Source: Bacteroidetes bacterium HGW-Bacteroidetes-4
GTDB taxonomy: Bacteria > Bacteroidota > Bacteroidia > Bacteroidales > SZUA-534
NCBI GenBank assembly: GCA_002840905.1
Contig: PHDD01000015.1
Span: 1-64,000, forward strand
Direction of reading: 5' to 3'
DNA length: 64,000 nt
The translations under genes and the position numbers were made by a program. Every line of letters begins with the position of its first letter. Position 1 is the first letter of the stretch. Shown one piece after another: positions 10,121-20,489 of this stretch. The notes beneath the pieces are model-generated. The model was not told the DNA's origin, made no database searches, and saw only the letters and a list, made by a program, of their open reading frames with translations.

Positions 10121-10900
10121 ATGACCATTGTTACCTTAACCAGCGATTGGGCCAACGACGATTTTTACATTGGGGCCGTAAAGGGATTGCTTTATAGCAA
10201 ATGCCCCGACGTTAAGGTAGTGGACATCAGTCATAAAATTGAAAGTTATAAATACACCCAGGCTGCTTTTATTGTACGCAATGCCTTCAAACATTTCCCC
10301 GACGGAACCATTCATTTGCTGGCCATCAATAGCGATATTACCGAAAACCAGCCTCCCATCTGCATGAAAATAAAAAACCAATATTTTATTGGAACCGGAA
10401 CCGGTATTTTCAGCCTTATGTTTACCGAACAGCCTGAATTAATGGTAGAACTCCGTGAGAACGAACTTCTTAAAAAAAGTTCTTTTCCCGAGCTCACGCT
10501 TTATGCCGAAGCCGCCGCTTTTTTAGTTAACGGGGGAAAAGCCGAAGAGCTGGGCCCCATACTTGACGAGAAATATCGGCACGTGCAGTTTATGCCGGCT
10601 CTTGATGAGAATATGATAACCGGAAATGTAATTTATATCGATTCGTTCGGAAATATCATCACCAATATTAACCGGGAACTATTTGAGCAAATCAGAAACA
10701 ACCGTAATTTTGTGATTACAGTTAAGAGCGAAATGTACAGCGTAAATAAACTAAGCCAAAACTATTCCGAGGTGGATATGGGCGATTTTCTGGCTTTGTT
10801 TAATTCATTGGAACTTTTGGAAATAGCCATCAGAAATGGTAAATTGGCCGAACTAATCGATGTTAAGTATAATTCACCTGTAACAATAAAATTCCGATGA
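10121..10900 (+). CDS. SAM hydroxide adenosyltransferase (DUF62 family)
   Basis: MTIVTLTSDWANDDFYIGAVKG, VVDISHKI, DSFGNIITNI motifs of the DUF62/SAM hydrolase family. Confidence 0.88.
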   Translation: MTIVTLTSDWANDDFYIGAVKGLLYSKCPDVKVVDISHKIESYKYTQAAFIVRNAFKHFPDGTIHLLAINSDITENQPPICMKIKNQYFIGTGTGIFSLMFTEQPELMVELRENELLKKSSFPELTLYAEAAAFLVNGGKAEELGPILDEKYRHVQFMPALDENMITGNVIYIDSFGNIITNINRELFEQIRNNRNFVITVKSEMYSVNKLSQNYSEVDMGDFLALFNSLELLEIAIRNGKLAELIDVKYNSPVTIKFR

Positions 10901-11184
10901 TTACACGTATTGTAAAAGTAAAACTAAAGCCCGAAAGCCATTCCGAATTTTCAAACTACATCCATCATTTTGTAAAAGAAGTGCGGAGTTTTAAAAATAA
11001 TCACCACGCCGATTGTTTTGCCGATTTGGAAGAAAACTCCGACTACCATATTTACACCATTTGGAATACGGAGGGAGCTCTCAATAAATTCCTGAAATCG
11101 GAACTGAACCTTGAATTCAAACAAAAGCTGAACAACTGGACGGTTAGGCCATACTCTGCCTGGACTGTAGAGAATATTAAATAA
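10897..11184 (+). CDS. Antibiotic biosynthesis monooxygenase (ABM)-like small protein
   Basis: 95 aa ferredoxin-like ABM pattern. Start overlaps the previous stop (ATGA). Confidence 0.65.
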   Translation: MITRIVKVKLKPESHSEFSNYIHHFVKEVRSFKNNHHADCFADLEENSDYHIYTIWNTEGALNKFLKSELNLEFKQKLNNWTVRPYSAWTVENIK

Positions 11185-11229
11185 TATCAGGTGTGCAAAC
11201 CCTCTTTAACCACTACCTAAATTTAAACC

Positions 11230-12006
11230 ATGAATAAACATACTGAGGCCTTTGGAAAGCTATTGGAAATAATGGATGAACTGCGCCTAAAATGTCCATG
11301 GGACAAGGAACAAACCCTGGAAAGTTTACGTACCCTGACCATTGAAGAAACTTACGAACTGGCTGATGCCATTATGGATAATGATCTTCAGGAAATTAAA
11401 AAAGAACTGGGCGATTTACTTTTACACGTGGTATTTTATGCCAAAATTGGAGCTGAAAAAGGGGCTTTCGATATTTCTGATGTCATCCAAAATCTCAACG
11501 AAAAGTTAATTTACCGACATCCTCATATCTTTGGCGATGTGAAAGTAAAGAATGCCAGTGAAGTGGAAGAAAACTGGGAACAGCTCAAGCTAAAAGAAAA
11601 AGGGCGAAAGAAAAAAGTGCTTGAAGGGGTTCCTACCTCGTTACCAGCCATGATAAAAGCCCACCGTATTCAGGACAAAGTGCGTGGCGTTGGGTTCGAC
11701 TGGGATGAGCGCGAACAGGTTTGGAATAAAGTTGCTGAAGAAATGGACGAGTTAAAAGTAGAATTGCTGAAGAATCCCAATTCACTGGAAACTGAACAGG
11801 AATTTGGCGATTTATTCTTTAGTATGATTAATGCCGCTCGCCTTTATGGAATAAACCCGGAAAATGCCCTGGAACGTACCAACCAAAAATTTATGAAGCG
11901 TTTCAGCTACCTCGAAGATCAAACCCTGAAAAAAGGAATCGACCTGAAAACAATGCCCCTGGAAGCTATGGAAAAAATATGGCAGGAAGCTAAAAAGGAG
12001 GATTAA
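11230..12006 (+). CDS. mazG: Nucleoside triphosphate pyrophosphohydrolase
   Basis: Two MazG modules: CPWDKEQTLESLRTLTIEETYELADAI, KELGDLLLHVVFYAKI, EFGDLFFSMINAARL. Confidence 0.94.
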   Translation: MNKHTEAFGKLLEIMDELRLKCPWDKEQTLESLRTLTIEETYELADAIMDNDLQEIKKELGDLLLHVVFYAKIGAEKGAFDISDVIQNLNEKLIYRHPHIFGDVKVKNASEVEENWEQLKLKEKGRKKKVLEGVPTSLPAMIKAHRIQDKVRGVGFDWDEREQVWNKVAEEMDELKVELLKNPNSLETEQEFGDLFFSMINAARLYGINPENALERTNQKFMKRFSYLEDQTLKKGIDLKTMPLEAMEKIWQEAKKED

Positions 12007-12070
12007 AGAATCCGGTAAAAGTTTTGTACCATCTTTTTATTTATCTTGCCGCTTTACTTAATCCAAAAGT

Positions 12071-13756
12071 ATGCTCCGTAGTTCGAATTCCATAACACGT
12101 ATATTCCAAATCTGGGCTGTGTTGTTTTTTATTGTTTACGGATGCAGCATTTCGCAACACGCAAAAACCACCATAGAAACCGAACCAAATGTAATAGCAG
12201 AACCCCATTCCGGTACCGTAAAAAAAATAGCATGGCCCCTGACTGAAATTAAAGATAGTTTACACATTTTTTTTAGTAATAAGAATAATCTCAAATCCAC
12301 AGCACCCTATCAGGAAAACCTAAGCCTTTGGTATGCTAATACCAATTACCAGCCTTTATGGCAAAATGCCGAACAGGTGGAAGCAGGAATCCGATTTTTA
12401 CAAAATGCAGCAAACAACGGGCTTAACCCCAGCCATTATAAGGTTGATTCTATAAACCTGTTATTTCAACAGATACAAACCGATTCACTTATTGAACTAA
12501 AAAACCGGGTAAAACTTGAGTTGGAATTGAGTTTGCAGGTAAAACGCTATGCCCGCCACTTGTATCTTGGTAAACTGAATCCAAAAAATTATCACAGCAG
12601 TTGGAATTACCAAAAAAAAAACTGGAACACAAAAGAAAAATTTGTACTTCAACTCATTCAAAAGCACGAAACAGAAGCCATTGAAGAACTATTGGCTCCG
12701 GCATACGACGGTTACCAGTTGCTAAAACAAAAACTCATTACTTACAGGCAAAATTACTCGGCAAGTTCAAAACCAGAATCCTTAAATTATCCCGGTAAGC
12801 CAATAAAATTAGGTGCTACAGGAAACGCAGTAAGTGACCTAAAACAACGCATAGGACTAAAAGATACCGAATCCCTTTACCTGTTTGATTCCACTTTATT
12901 GGTAGCGGTTAAAACGTTTCAAAAAAGCCATGGCCTTACTCCCGATGGAGTTGCCGGTCCGGCTACGTACCAGTTCTTAAACTGGACAACACAGCGCTAC
13001 ATTGAGGCTATAATGGTGAATATGGAACGCCTGCGATGGTTGCCCGATTCGCTACCGGCAACTCGCATTGAGATTAACCTGCCTGCATTTGAGTTAGTTA
13101 TGAAAGAAAACCAGGAAGAGGTGTTTCGGAATAAAATAATTATTGGCACACCCAAACACTTTTCACCGGTTTTTCAATCCCGCCTCGATGTTTTGGTTTT
13201 TAATCCCTGCTGGACCATTCCCCAGTCGATTGCAACAAAAAAACTGCTTCCAAAAATTCAAAAAGATCCCTCGTACCTGCAAACACACAACATGTTTGCA
13301 GCCATCGACGAGGTTCCCATAACAACCGACAGTATTGACTTTTCGAAATTTAATGAATCGTATTTTCCTTATAAAATTTATCAGAATTCCGGCCCCGATA
13401 ATGCCTTAGGCGTGGTGAAATTTTTGTTTGATAATCCATACCACATTTACCTGCACGACACCCCGCAAAAGCACCTGTTTAACGCCGACAACCGGGCATT
13501 CAGTCACGGTTGTATCCGGGTTAAAAATCCTTTACAACTGGCACATTTACTGCTTCACACACAAAAAACCAACTACAGTACCAAAGAATACTATTTGAGT
13601 AAAAAGTATCCTGTAAAAATTCCGCTAAATACACCGGTTCCCATTTACATTCAATACCTTACAGCAAGTGCCAACCCAAACAATAATTCGGTGTACTTTT
13701 TTAACGATGTTTATGGACTCGACTTACGGGTTTTAATTGATTTGGAAAAACCCTGA
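12071..13756 (+). CDS. L,D-transpeptidase (YcbB/LdtD-like) with peptidoglycan-binding domain
   Basis: PG-binding segment (VKTFQKSHGLTPDGVAGPATYQFLN) and catalytic FSHGCIRVKNP. Confidence 0.92.
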   Translation: MLRSSNSITRIFQIWAVLFFIVYGCSISQHAKTTIETEPNVIAEPHSGTVKKIAWPLTEIKDSLHIFFSNKNNLKSTAPYQENLSLWYANTNYQPLWQNAEQVEAGIRFLQNAANNGLNPSHYKVDSINLLFQQIQTDSLIELKNRVKLELELSLQVKRYARHLYLGKLNPKNYHSSWNYQKKNWNTKEKFVLQLIQKHETEAIEELLAPAYDGYQLLKQKLITYRQNYSASSKPESLNYPGKPIKLGATGNAVSDLKQRIGLKDTESLYLFDSTLLVAVKTFQKSHGLTPDGVAGPATYQFLNWTTQRYIEAIMVNMERLRWLPDSLPATRIEINLPAFELVMKENQEEVFRNKIIIGTPKHFSPVFQSRLDVLVFNPCWTIPQSIATKKLLPKIQKDPSYLQTHNMFAAIDEVPITTDSIDFSKFNESYFPYKIYQNSGPDNALGVVKFLFDNPYHIYLHDTPQKHLFNADNRAFSHGCIRVKNPLQLAHLLLHTQKTNYSTKEYYLSKKYPVKIPLNTPVPIYIQYLTASANPNNNSVYFFNDVYGLDLRVLIDLEKP

Positions 13757-13818
13757 CACCTCGAAATAAAAAAGGCGAAGCTTCCGCCCCGCCCTTTTGT
13801 TAACAAAACAATTTAATT

Positions 13819-16800
13819 TTATTGCTTAATGAATCGTGTAGTGACTATTTTTCCTTCCATATTCAGTGTCAAAAGATAGACGCCATTTTCAAATCGACTC
13901 AAATCGATGGTTTGTTTGTCGGTAAATAAATTATCGGCAAAAATCGAGCGCCCGGTAATATCGGTAATGGTAAAATCGACGTTACGCTCCGAACTGAATT
14001 TCACTTTCAGGTAAGTACTGGCCGGATTGGGAAATACTTCCACATCGTAGGTTGTTTCTTTCTGAACACTTTCGGTGTTAACAGCCATTACCAATGCTGA
14101 TGCCTGATCGACTATGTTTACCGTATAATCTTCTACTTCGCCATAGCTGAAGGTTTCGCAGGCCGTTCCTGCACCATTGTACTTCATGGTTACACGCATT
14201 CGGGTGGGTCCTGTTAAAGCAGTAGTTGGAACCGTAAAGTTACTACTCAAAGTGGCAGCACTCGACGATGAACCATAAGCCACCCGTTCAGTATCAGCAA
14301 AAATTCCATCATGATTATAATCAATCCAAACATGCCAATATTCCACATAACTTGAACTGGAAAAACCTGCACTATAATAAATGGTGTTACTTCCGAAAGC
14401 AATGGTGGCAATTTTATTGGTAAAATCGGCATACCCTCCATTATTTCCGGTTGTATTGGTCATGTTGCCCAATTGCACCAAGTCAATCCATTCGTAACTT
14501 GAATTGGAACCTTTTGAAGCACAATAGCTAATGCTCTGTTGTAAGGTGGTAACCGTTGCAGTATTGCTCGATGCAGACAAGTTTCCGGCGGCATCGAATG
14601 CTTTTACGGTAAAACTATACGTTGTACCCGCAGTTAAACCACTGACAGTAAAATTGGTTCCACTGGTTTGCTGAATCTGCAAGCCATTTTTATAAACGTA
14701 ATAACCAGCCACACCCACATTATCGGTCGAAGCATTCCAGGCTAAAGTAGTACCCGTTGTTGTTGTATTGGAAGCCAACAACTGGCCTGGGGCTGTTGGA
14801 GCCTGAGTATCGGCTACCCCCTGACCAATTACCACGGTGTAATCTTCAACCTCGCCATAGCTAAAAGTTTCACATGCTGTTTGCGCTCCATTGTACTTCA
14901 TTGAAACCCGCATACGGGTAGTTCCGATGGCCGAAATTGGTAGCGATAAGTTTCCTGAAACCGCTGAACTGCTCAATGAACCTGCATCGAAAGCCAATTC
15001 GTCGGTATCAAAGACTCCGTTTTGGTTGTAGTCTATCCATATTTTCCAGTATTCCTGGTAGGTTGAACCCGAAAAACCCGGGGTGAGCGTAAGCGCATAA
15101 CTTTGTCCTGAAGTTAAATTAATATGGTTAGATGTAAAGTCGGTATATCCGGCTCCGCCTGAGGTTTTGGTGAATGCTCCCACAGTAACTCCGGCAATCC
15201 ACTCGTAAGTGGCATTACTTCCTTTTGATGCACAATAAACCACTGCTTCAGCAGGTGTAGTAATATTTACGGTATTACTTGCTCCGGAAACATTTCCGGC
15301 AGCATCGGTGGCTTTAACGGTAAAAGTATAGCTTGTTGCTGCGGTTAAGCCTGAAACGGTTAATGAAGTTGAAGTAAGGGTTTGTATAAGCGTTCCGTTG
15401 CTGAAAACCTGATAGCCGGTAACGCCCACATTATCGGTCGAAGCATTCCAGCTAAGCGTTACACTGGTAGATGTTACATTGCTTGCTACTAAGCTTGCTG
15501 GTGCAGTAGGAGCCTGAGTGTCAGCAACTGATCCGCCATCCAGATCCATGGTATGCATACCCAGATTGCTGAAATTGTCCAATCCGGTATCAGTCCATTC
15601 CGAAACTACATAGCTTGTGTTAGGAGCAGTTACCGAAGCATTGCGCACCAGTGTTTTGTCGGTGGCAAAAACTGCGGTACTGTTAAAGGTACCAATAACA
15701 TCGATAAGTTGACCGTTTTTAAACAAAGCCACCGGATCGTTTCCGTTAAAGGTAAGCGCCTGCGAAGTGGTGGTTAAATCAGCTTTAGCCAATAAGGTAC
15801 TTCCGGCCGATGCATACACAATTACATAGGCATCGCCATGATTCAGCGTACCACTAAGTGCCAGTTCACTGGCCCAGCTTCCGGCTCCATTGGCTTGTTT
15901 AAAGATGGAATAATTACTTAGGCTTACGGCAGTGCCGGTAAAATTGGCAATCTCCAACGCTTTATTATTCGAAGAACCTTCAACATATTCTGAAAAAATC
16001 AGGTCGGCAGCAAATTCAGAACCTCCTCCGGAACTCAATTGACCTGATACAATATTACTGTTGGGGCTGTTTCCCTGGGCATTGTATGCCAAAATATAAT
16101 AACTGTATGAACTTCCGATGTTTACATTTCCATCGGAATAACTGGCAACATTGGCTGCAGGACTGTTTAACAAAGCATACGAGCCGCCATTTACCGAACG
16201 GTAAATCCGGTAACCACTTTCGTCAGCCACATCAGTCCAGCTTATGTTTAAAGATGTACTTGCAGTGCTTAAAGCCAGGGTTGGTGTTGCCGGAACGGTT
16301 GGTTCAGTTCCAGAGAATCCCCAGGCTTTTGCTACCAGTGAAGGCATTACAATATATGGATTTTTATCTCCCTGATGGCTTTCAATGGCCAGGTTCCGAT
16401 CAATTTCTTTTTGACTTACCGGATCGGCCAAATGCCAGTCGTATAATTCATTTATATTGGCCACTGCGCTAATTGCACCGGCCTGTGTTGGATACATGGT
16501 ATAGAAATAAAATATAGCCCGGGCCACGTCGCCTTTATGATCCTCGCGGGGTTCAAATGTGCTGTTATAGTATTCTGAATACAAATCGATGTTACTGCCT
16601 GGAATGCTGGTTAACGAGGTGGTTAGGTACATCCATTTGGCCGTAAGGTTATCGTCGATTTCGGCAAACGGATAATTGGAGCGGGTGCTGTTCCAGTTAC
16701 TATAAGTGGGAAATAAATGATGTAAATCGGATTTCATTGGTTCGGCTTCATTGAAAAAACTTTGAGGCACTGTGTGTTCACAGTTAATGGGGTCAGGATT

Positions 16801-17076
16801 TGACCCGGTTCCACCATAAGTCCAACTTTTTTCATAACCTGAATAAACACAGGTAATGGTATTATTCTGGTTATCGATGTAATTGTACATCTTAATCCGG
16901 GCATTGGTATAACCCAGTGTAGTGTGTTTTCCATCGTAATAATTTACTTTTAACCAGGCTCGTAAATTGGCACCGCTTAAATCGGATGGTGGTGTCTGAG
17001 CAAAAGCAGCCTGAATAAAGAGCCACAAAATCAAGGCGGTAAAACCCAGTTTCTTCATAAAGTAGTTTTGTTCCAT
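13819..17076 (-). CDS. Secreted EndA/endonuclease I-like nuclease with FN3, lamin-tail, GEVED modules and T9SS C-terminal sorting domain
   Basis: INCEHTVPQSFF...DLHHLFPTYSNWNSTRSNYPF nuclease motif; FADLIFSEYVEGSSNNKALEIANFTG lamin-tail; two FN3+GEVED units; C-terminal VEVFPNPASTYLKV...TTRFIKQ. Confidence 0.9.
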   Translation of the reverse strand: MEQNYFMKKLGFTALILWLFIQAAFAQTPPSDLSGANLRAWLKVNYYDGKHTTLGYTNARIKMYNYIDNQNNTITCVYSGYEKSWTYGGTGSNPDPINCEHTVPQSFFNEAEPMKSDLHHLFPTYSNWNSTRSNYPFAEIDDNLTAKWMYLTTSLTSIPGSNIDLYSEYYNSTFEPREDHKGDVARAIFYFYTMYPTQAGAISAVANINELYDWHLADPVSQKEIDRNLAIESHQGDKNPYIVMPSLVAKAWGFSGTEPTVPATPTLALSTASTSLNISWTDVADESGYRIYRSVNGGSYALLNSPAANVASYSDGNVNIGSSYSYYILAYNAQGNSPNSNIVSGQLSSGGGSEFAADLIFSEYVEGSSNNKALEIANFTGTAVSLSNYSIFKQANGAGSWASELALSGTLNHGDAYVIVYASAGSTLLAKADLTTTSQALTFNGNDPVALFKNGQLIDVIGTFNSTAVFATDKTLVRNASVTAPNTSYVVSEWTDTGLDNFSNLGMHTMDLDGGSVADTQAPTAPASLVASNVTSTSVTLSWNASTDNVGVTGYQVFSNGTLIQTLTSTSLTVSGLTAATSYTFTVKATDAAGNVSGASNTVNITTPAEAVVYCASKGSNATYEWIAGVTVGAFTKTSGGAGYTDFTSNHINLTSGQSYALTLTPGFSGSTYQEYWKIWIDYNQNGVFDTDELAFDAGSLSSSAVSGNLSLPISAIGTTRMRVSMKYNGAQTACETFSYGEVEDYTVVIGQGVADTQAPTAPGQLLASNTTTTGTTLAWNASTDNVGVAGYYVYKNGLQIQQTSGTNFTVSGLTAGTTYSFTVKAFDAAGNLSASSNTATVTTLQQSISYCASKGSNSSYEWIDLVQLGNMTNTTGNNGGYADFTNKIATIAFGSNTIYYSAGFSSSSYVEYWHVWIDYNHDGIFADTERVAYGSSSSAATLSSNFTVPTTALTGPTRMRVTMKYNGAGTACETFSYGEVEDYTVNIVDQASALVMAVNTESVQKETTYDVEVFPNPASTYLKVKFSSERNVDFTITDITGRSIFADNLFTDKQTIDLSRFENGVYLLTLNMEGKIVTTRFIKQ
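14105..15525 (-). repeat. Tandem duplication of an FN3-GEVED module (~710 bp each) inside the nuclease gene
   Basis: DTQAPTAPxxLxASN...YCASKGSNxxYEWI...ACETFSYGEVEDYTV occurs twice in succession. Boundaries approximate. Confidence 0.85.
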
Positions 17077-17512
17077 TGTTGTTGTTTTAGTTGAAAATAA
17101 GGTACAATTTCTAATAACTGGCTAACAATTTCAATTACAGTTTTATGCATATAGTAAGTTTTTAAGTGGGTAAGTTTTCAGAATCAAAAGCAAAACGGTT
17201 TAAACACATAGTTTTTTAAAAAATATAATTATAAACAACTTTGAGAAAAGACAGCTTCTTTGATTCTGATTAGCTGCACCTTAGCTTTTGTGACAATTCT
17301 GAATTATAAACAGGTTAATATTACAACAATACCCTCATAGTAAGTCAGAAGAAGCGCTTTTTACATTTTTTATCCGGTTTATTTTAATTAATAATCTGGC
17401 TCTTAATAAGCCAAAGTAAAAGCCAGCATCCATAATCAAACCAAAAAAAGTTTTAAAACATGCCCTTGAATTAAAATGGATATTGTTTACTTTAGTAGCA
17501 GGGAAAAGCATC

Positions 17513-19006
17513 ATGGAATTAATAAAAGAATTACATTTTGTATTGACGCAACAGCAGGCAGCAGTGTTGGAAAAAATTATTCCGGCCTCATCGAAACTGC
17601 GTCTTTTATATCAGCTTATTGTCGATCACGAAGTAAACAACGACGAGGAAGCAGCCCTGCGGATTTACAATTCCTCCAGGATTGACAAAAAATACCTGAT
17701 GCTAAAGCGAAGTCTGGTTCATAAACTGTCCGATTTGGTGTTTAAATTGTCGGGAAGCGATTCGCTGCTTAGCAATTACGAAACCATCCGACTGATAGTA
17801 GCCAAAGAATTGCTGATTGCTGAAAAAATGCTCAATGAGAATGTGTACCATAACCCTTCAAAAATAATTGCCAAAGCAGAGCAACTGGCAAATCAATATT
17901 TCCTTATCGATTTGCAATTGGAAGCAGCTATAAAGTTGAGATCGGTATATGCATTAAAAGGTTATCCTGCCGAGACAGCCCTGTATCAGGACAAAGTGAA
18001 CCATTTACAGGTAATAAACCAGCAACTTACCGATGCCAAGGGTTTTTGGGATATAATTTATAGCAAAACCAAATTCAGCAATGCCAAAACACAAACGTTG
18101 TTCGTTGAAGCGCAAAGTTATCATGCAAAAATTGAAGGCTGGCTTAAAAATAATTTTAATCCTTATTTAAAACTTTATGCCATTCGGATTGGCTTGATAG
18201 CAAACCATCAGAACAATAATTTTAATTCGGTTTTCCATCTGCTTACCAACTACCAGCTTCTGCTTGAAAATTATCCGTTTCTGGCAGGCAAACAAACGGT
18301 TCTTGACCTGCATCACCAGTTTGCGCTGTATTACCGAAATGTAAAACAGTTGGAACAAGCGCTTGATCAAGTGAATAAATGCCTGCAATTAAGTTTGTAT
18401 CAGGCTTTCAACCGGTTTCTTATTCAGGAAATTCACTTCGATATATTACTAAAAATGGAAGCATACCACGAAGCCCTGCTTTTACTTAACGAAGTAATGT
18501 TGCAGGCGCAGTTTCCCTTTCTCGATCCTTACGACAAATCGGTTTGGGCCCTACGCGAAGCCTATTTGTATTTTATATTTTATGCTACACACAAAGAAAG
18601 CCCCATTCAACAACTGACCAATTTTGCCCATGGTATTGATATAAACCGTTTTCTGGATCAGACTAAAAAATCGGCCAAGGATAAATACGGACATAACATC
18701 AGTTTGCTGCTTATCCGCTTACAGCTTTTACTGATAAAAGACCCTAAACGCATTGAATACGAGGGCAACAATTTAATGGTTTATTTTCATCGGTACATGA
18801 AAGCATTGCCCGACCAGCGTACCCTGTTATTTTTTAAAAGCCTTTCGAAGCTGGCTGCCCAGGGATTTTTACCAGAGCAGGTAAAACAAACCGAGGAAAA
18901 CCTTTTAAAAGAACTGCATCAACTCGACACACATTATGATACCAATGAACTTATTCCCTATCCTGTTTTCTGGCAGCTCACCAAACAATTAATCCAGGGC
19001 AATTAG
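17513..19006 (+). CDS. Hypothetical helical (TPR-like) protein
   Basis: ~497 aa; open frame extends to 17483 but MELIKELHF looks like a better start. No recognised motif. Confidence 0.75.
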   Translation: MELIKELHFVLTQQQAAVLEKIIPASSKLRLLYQLIVDHEVNNDEEAALRIYNSSRIDKKYLMLKRSLVHKLSDLVFKLSGSDSLLSNYETIRLIVAKELLIAEKMLNENVYHNPSKIIAKAEQLANQYFLIDLQLEAAIKLRSVYALKGYPAETALYQDKVNHLQVINQQLTDAKGFWDIIYSKTKFSNAKTQTLFVEAQSYHAKIEGWLKNNFNPYLKLYAIRIGLIANHQNNNFNSVFHLLTNYQLLLENYPFLAGKQTVLDLHHQFALYYRNVKQLEQALDQVNKCLQLSLYQAFNRFLIQEIHFDILLKMEAYHEALLLLNEVMLQAQFPFLDPYDKSVWALREAYLYFIFYATHKESPIQQLTNFAHGIDINRFLDQTKKSAKDKYGHNISLLLIRLQLLLIKDPKRIEYEGNNLMVYFHRYMKALPDQRTLLFFKSLSKLAAQGFLPEQVKQTEENLLKELHQLDTHYDTNELIPYPVFWQLTKQLIQGN

Positions 19007-19144
19007 TACACCTAATAACATAAAAAACACAGGATTTAGTTCCTTTTATATTCCTCGCACCAAGGTGCAGAGAACCGAGTTTACGAGCCAGGTGAAGCCA
19101 ACCGAGGACGAAGGACGAGTTCAGCGAAGTTAATAAGACCTGCA

Positions 19145-19194
19145 GATCCCGATTGCTCCCGACTACGGTACGGGACAGGTTCGCAATCGGGATC
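19145..19194. repeat. Nested inverted repeat (compound hairpin)
   Basis: GATCCCGATTGC (19145-19156) pairs with GCAATCGGGATC (19183-19194), enclosing TCCCG (19157-19161)/CGGGA (19171-19175). Confidence 0.8.
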
Positions 19195-19250
19195 AGTTCG
19201 ACTTAGTAATTTCTGTTCACTATCATTCCTGAAATCACAGTCTCACTGAA

Positions 19251-20333
19251 TTAAAAACGGTAACCGGCTTTTTGAAGGTCGTTCAGGTTATTGATGGGTT
19301 TTTCGGGTTTTAATTGTTTGGCCAGATGCTGATAAATCTTAATCCGTATTTGCTTGGCTTCGCGGGTATCCATTCGGTCGAAGGAATGCCCCCCGGGAAC
19401 GGACTGAAAAATCTCATAGTCAAACTTTTTACCTTCGGCTTTCAACGATTTAATCAGGTGCTCCACTTCGAGCACATTCACATCGTCATCGCTGGTATTG
19501 GTATGTATCAGCAAAGGCGTGTTTTTAAATTTATGGACATTCCAGGCCGGTGAACGCCTGCGGTATTCCTGCACATTTTCATGTGCCGTTTGACCAATGT
19601 GATAACTGGCCGAGTACAGGTCACGGTATTCGTCGGTGTAATAACCCATGCGGCTGATTAAATCGCTTACAGGAACTCCGGCAAAAGCTACCTGAAATGC
19701 TTCGGGATGATCAAAAATATTCATCAGCGTTATTAGTCCGCCATGACTCCAGCCCATAATACCCACGCGGTTTTTATCGATAAAAGAGTAATTTTCAATC
19801 ATGTAATTACGGCTGGCAAAAACATCTTCTACTTCAAGCCCACCATAATCAATGTTTTGATAATGGCCCTTACCGTAGCCAGTGCTTCCACGATACTCTG
19901 CAGCAACCACCACATATCCCTGGCTTACCAGCTCGCGCACTATATGGGTATAGTAGGTAGTAAAATCGGCATGAACGCCACCATGAGGAAGTACAATCAA
20001 AGGATATTTTTTCGATACATCGAGATTTTTAGGGAAAAACGTATAGGACCAAAACTTGATGGGATTTCCATAACCCATAGCTGTGGTGTTTTTGTCGTTC
20101 CAGTGAGCCGGGCCGTAAATATATAATTTATCGATATGGGCCACATCGCCCAGTTTCTGATACCACAATAAATCGTCCACCATTTTTTCGAGACGATCGA
20201 GTCGGTGTTCCAGGTTCTCACTGTTCGAACGGATTTCTTTTAATTCGCTACTAACCGGTGTTTGCTCCTGGGCCGATACCCCGGACATTGATACATAAAT
20301 AGAAAAAAGGATGAAGGCAATAACGTTTCTCAT
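19251..20333 (-). CDS. Secreted S9-family (prolyl oligopeptidase-like) alpha/beta hydrolase
   Basis: Signal peptide, HGGVHADF oxyanion region, GIMGWSHGG nucleophile elbow, PGGHSF catalytic His. Confidence 0.88.
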   Translation of the reverse strand: MRNVIAFILFSIYVSMSGVSAQEQTPVSSELKEIRSNSENLEHRLDRLEKMVDDLLWYQKLGDVAHIDKLYIYGPAHWNDKNTTAMGYGNPIKFWSYTFFPKNLDVSKKYPLIVLPHGGVHADFTTYYTHIVRELVSQGYVVVAAEYRGSTGYGKGHYQNIDYGGLEVEDVFASRNYMIENYSFIDKNRVGIMGWSHGGLITLMNIFDHPEAFQVAFAGVPVSDLISRMGYYTDEYRDLYSASYHIGQTAHENVQEYRRRSPAWNVHKFKNTPLLIHTNTSDDDVNVLEVEHLIKSLKAEGKKFDYEIFQSVPGGHSFDRMDTREAKQIRIKIYQHLAKQLKPEKPINNLNDLQKAGYRF

Positions 20334-20411
20334 AGTTTTAAATTTTGTAAGCTGAGTTCAAATTTAAAAAACAATTCGGAATTATTGGTTCAGAATCAAG
20401 GAAGCGCTAAA

Positions 20412-20466
20412 AGGGATAAAAGTATTTAAAGTTCATCAAGTGACTAAAGTACTTAATATTCATCAG
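20412..20466. repeat. Two 27-bp degenerate direct repeats
   Basis: AAAGTATTTAAAGTTCATCAAGTGACT followed by AAAGTACTTAATATTCATCAGGTGGCT. Boundaries approximate. Confidence 0.65.
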
Positions 20467-20489
20467 GTGGCTAAAGGACTCAAACAGCC

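Noticed and set aside
15553-16472. Antisense ORFs within the T9SS nuclease gene
   Set aside because: Fully overlapped by recognisable domains on the other strand.
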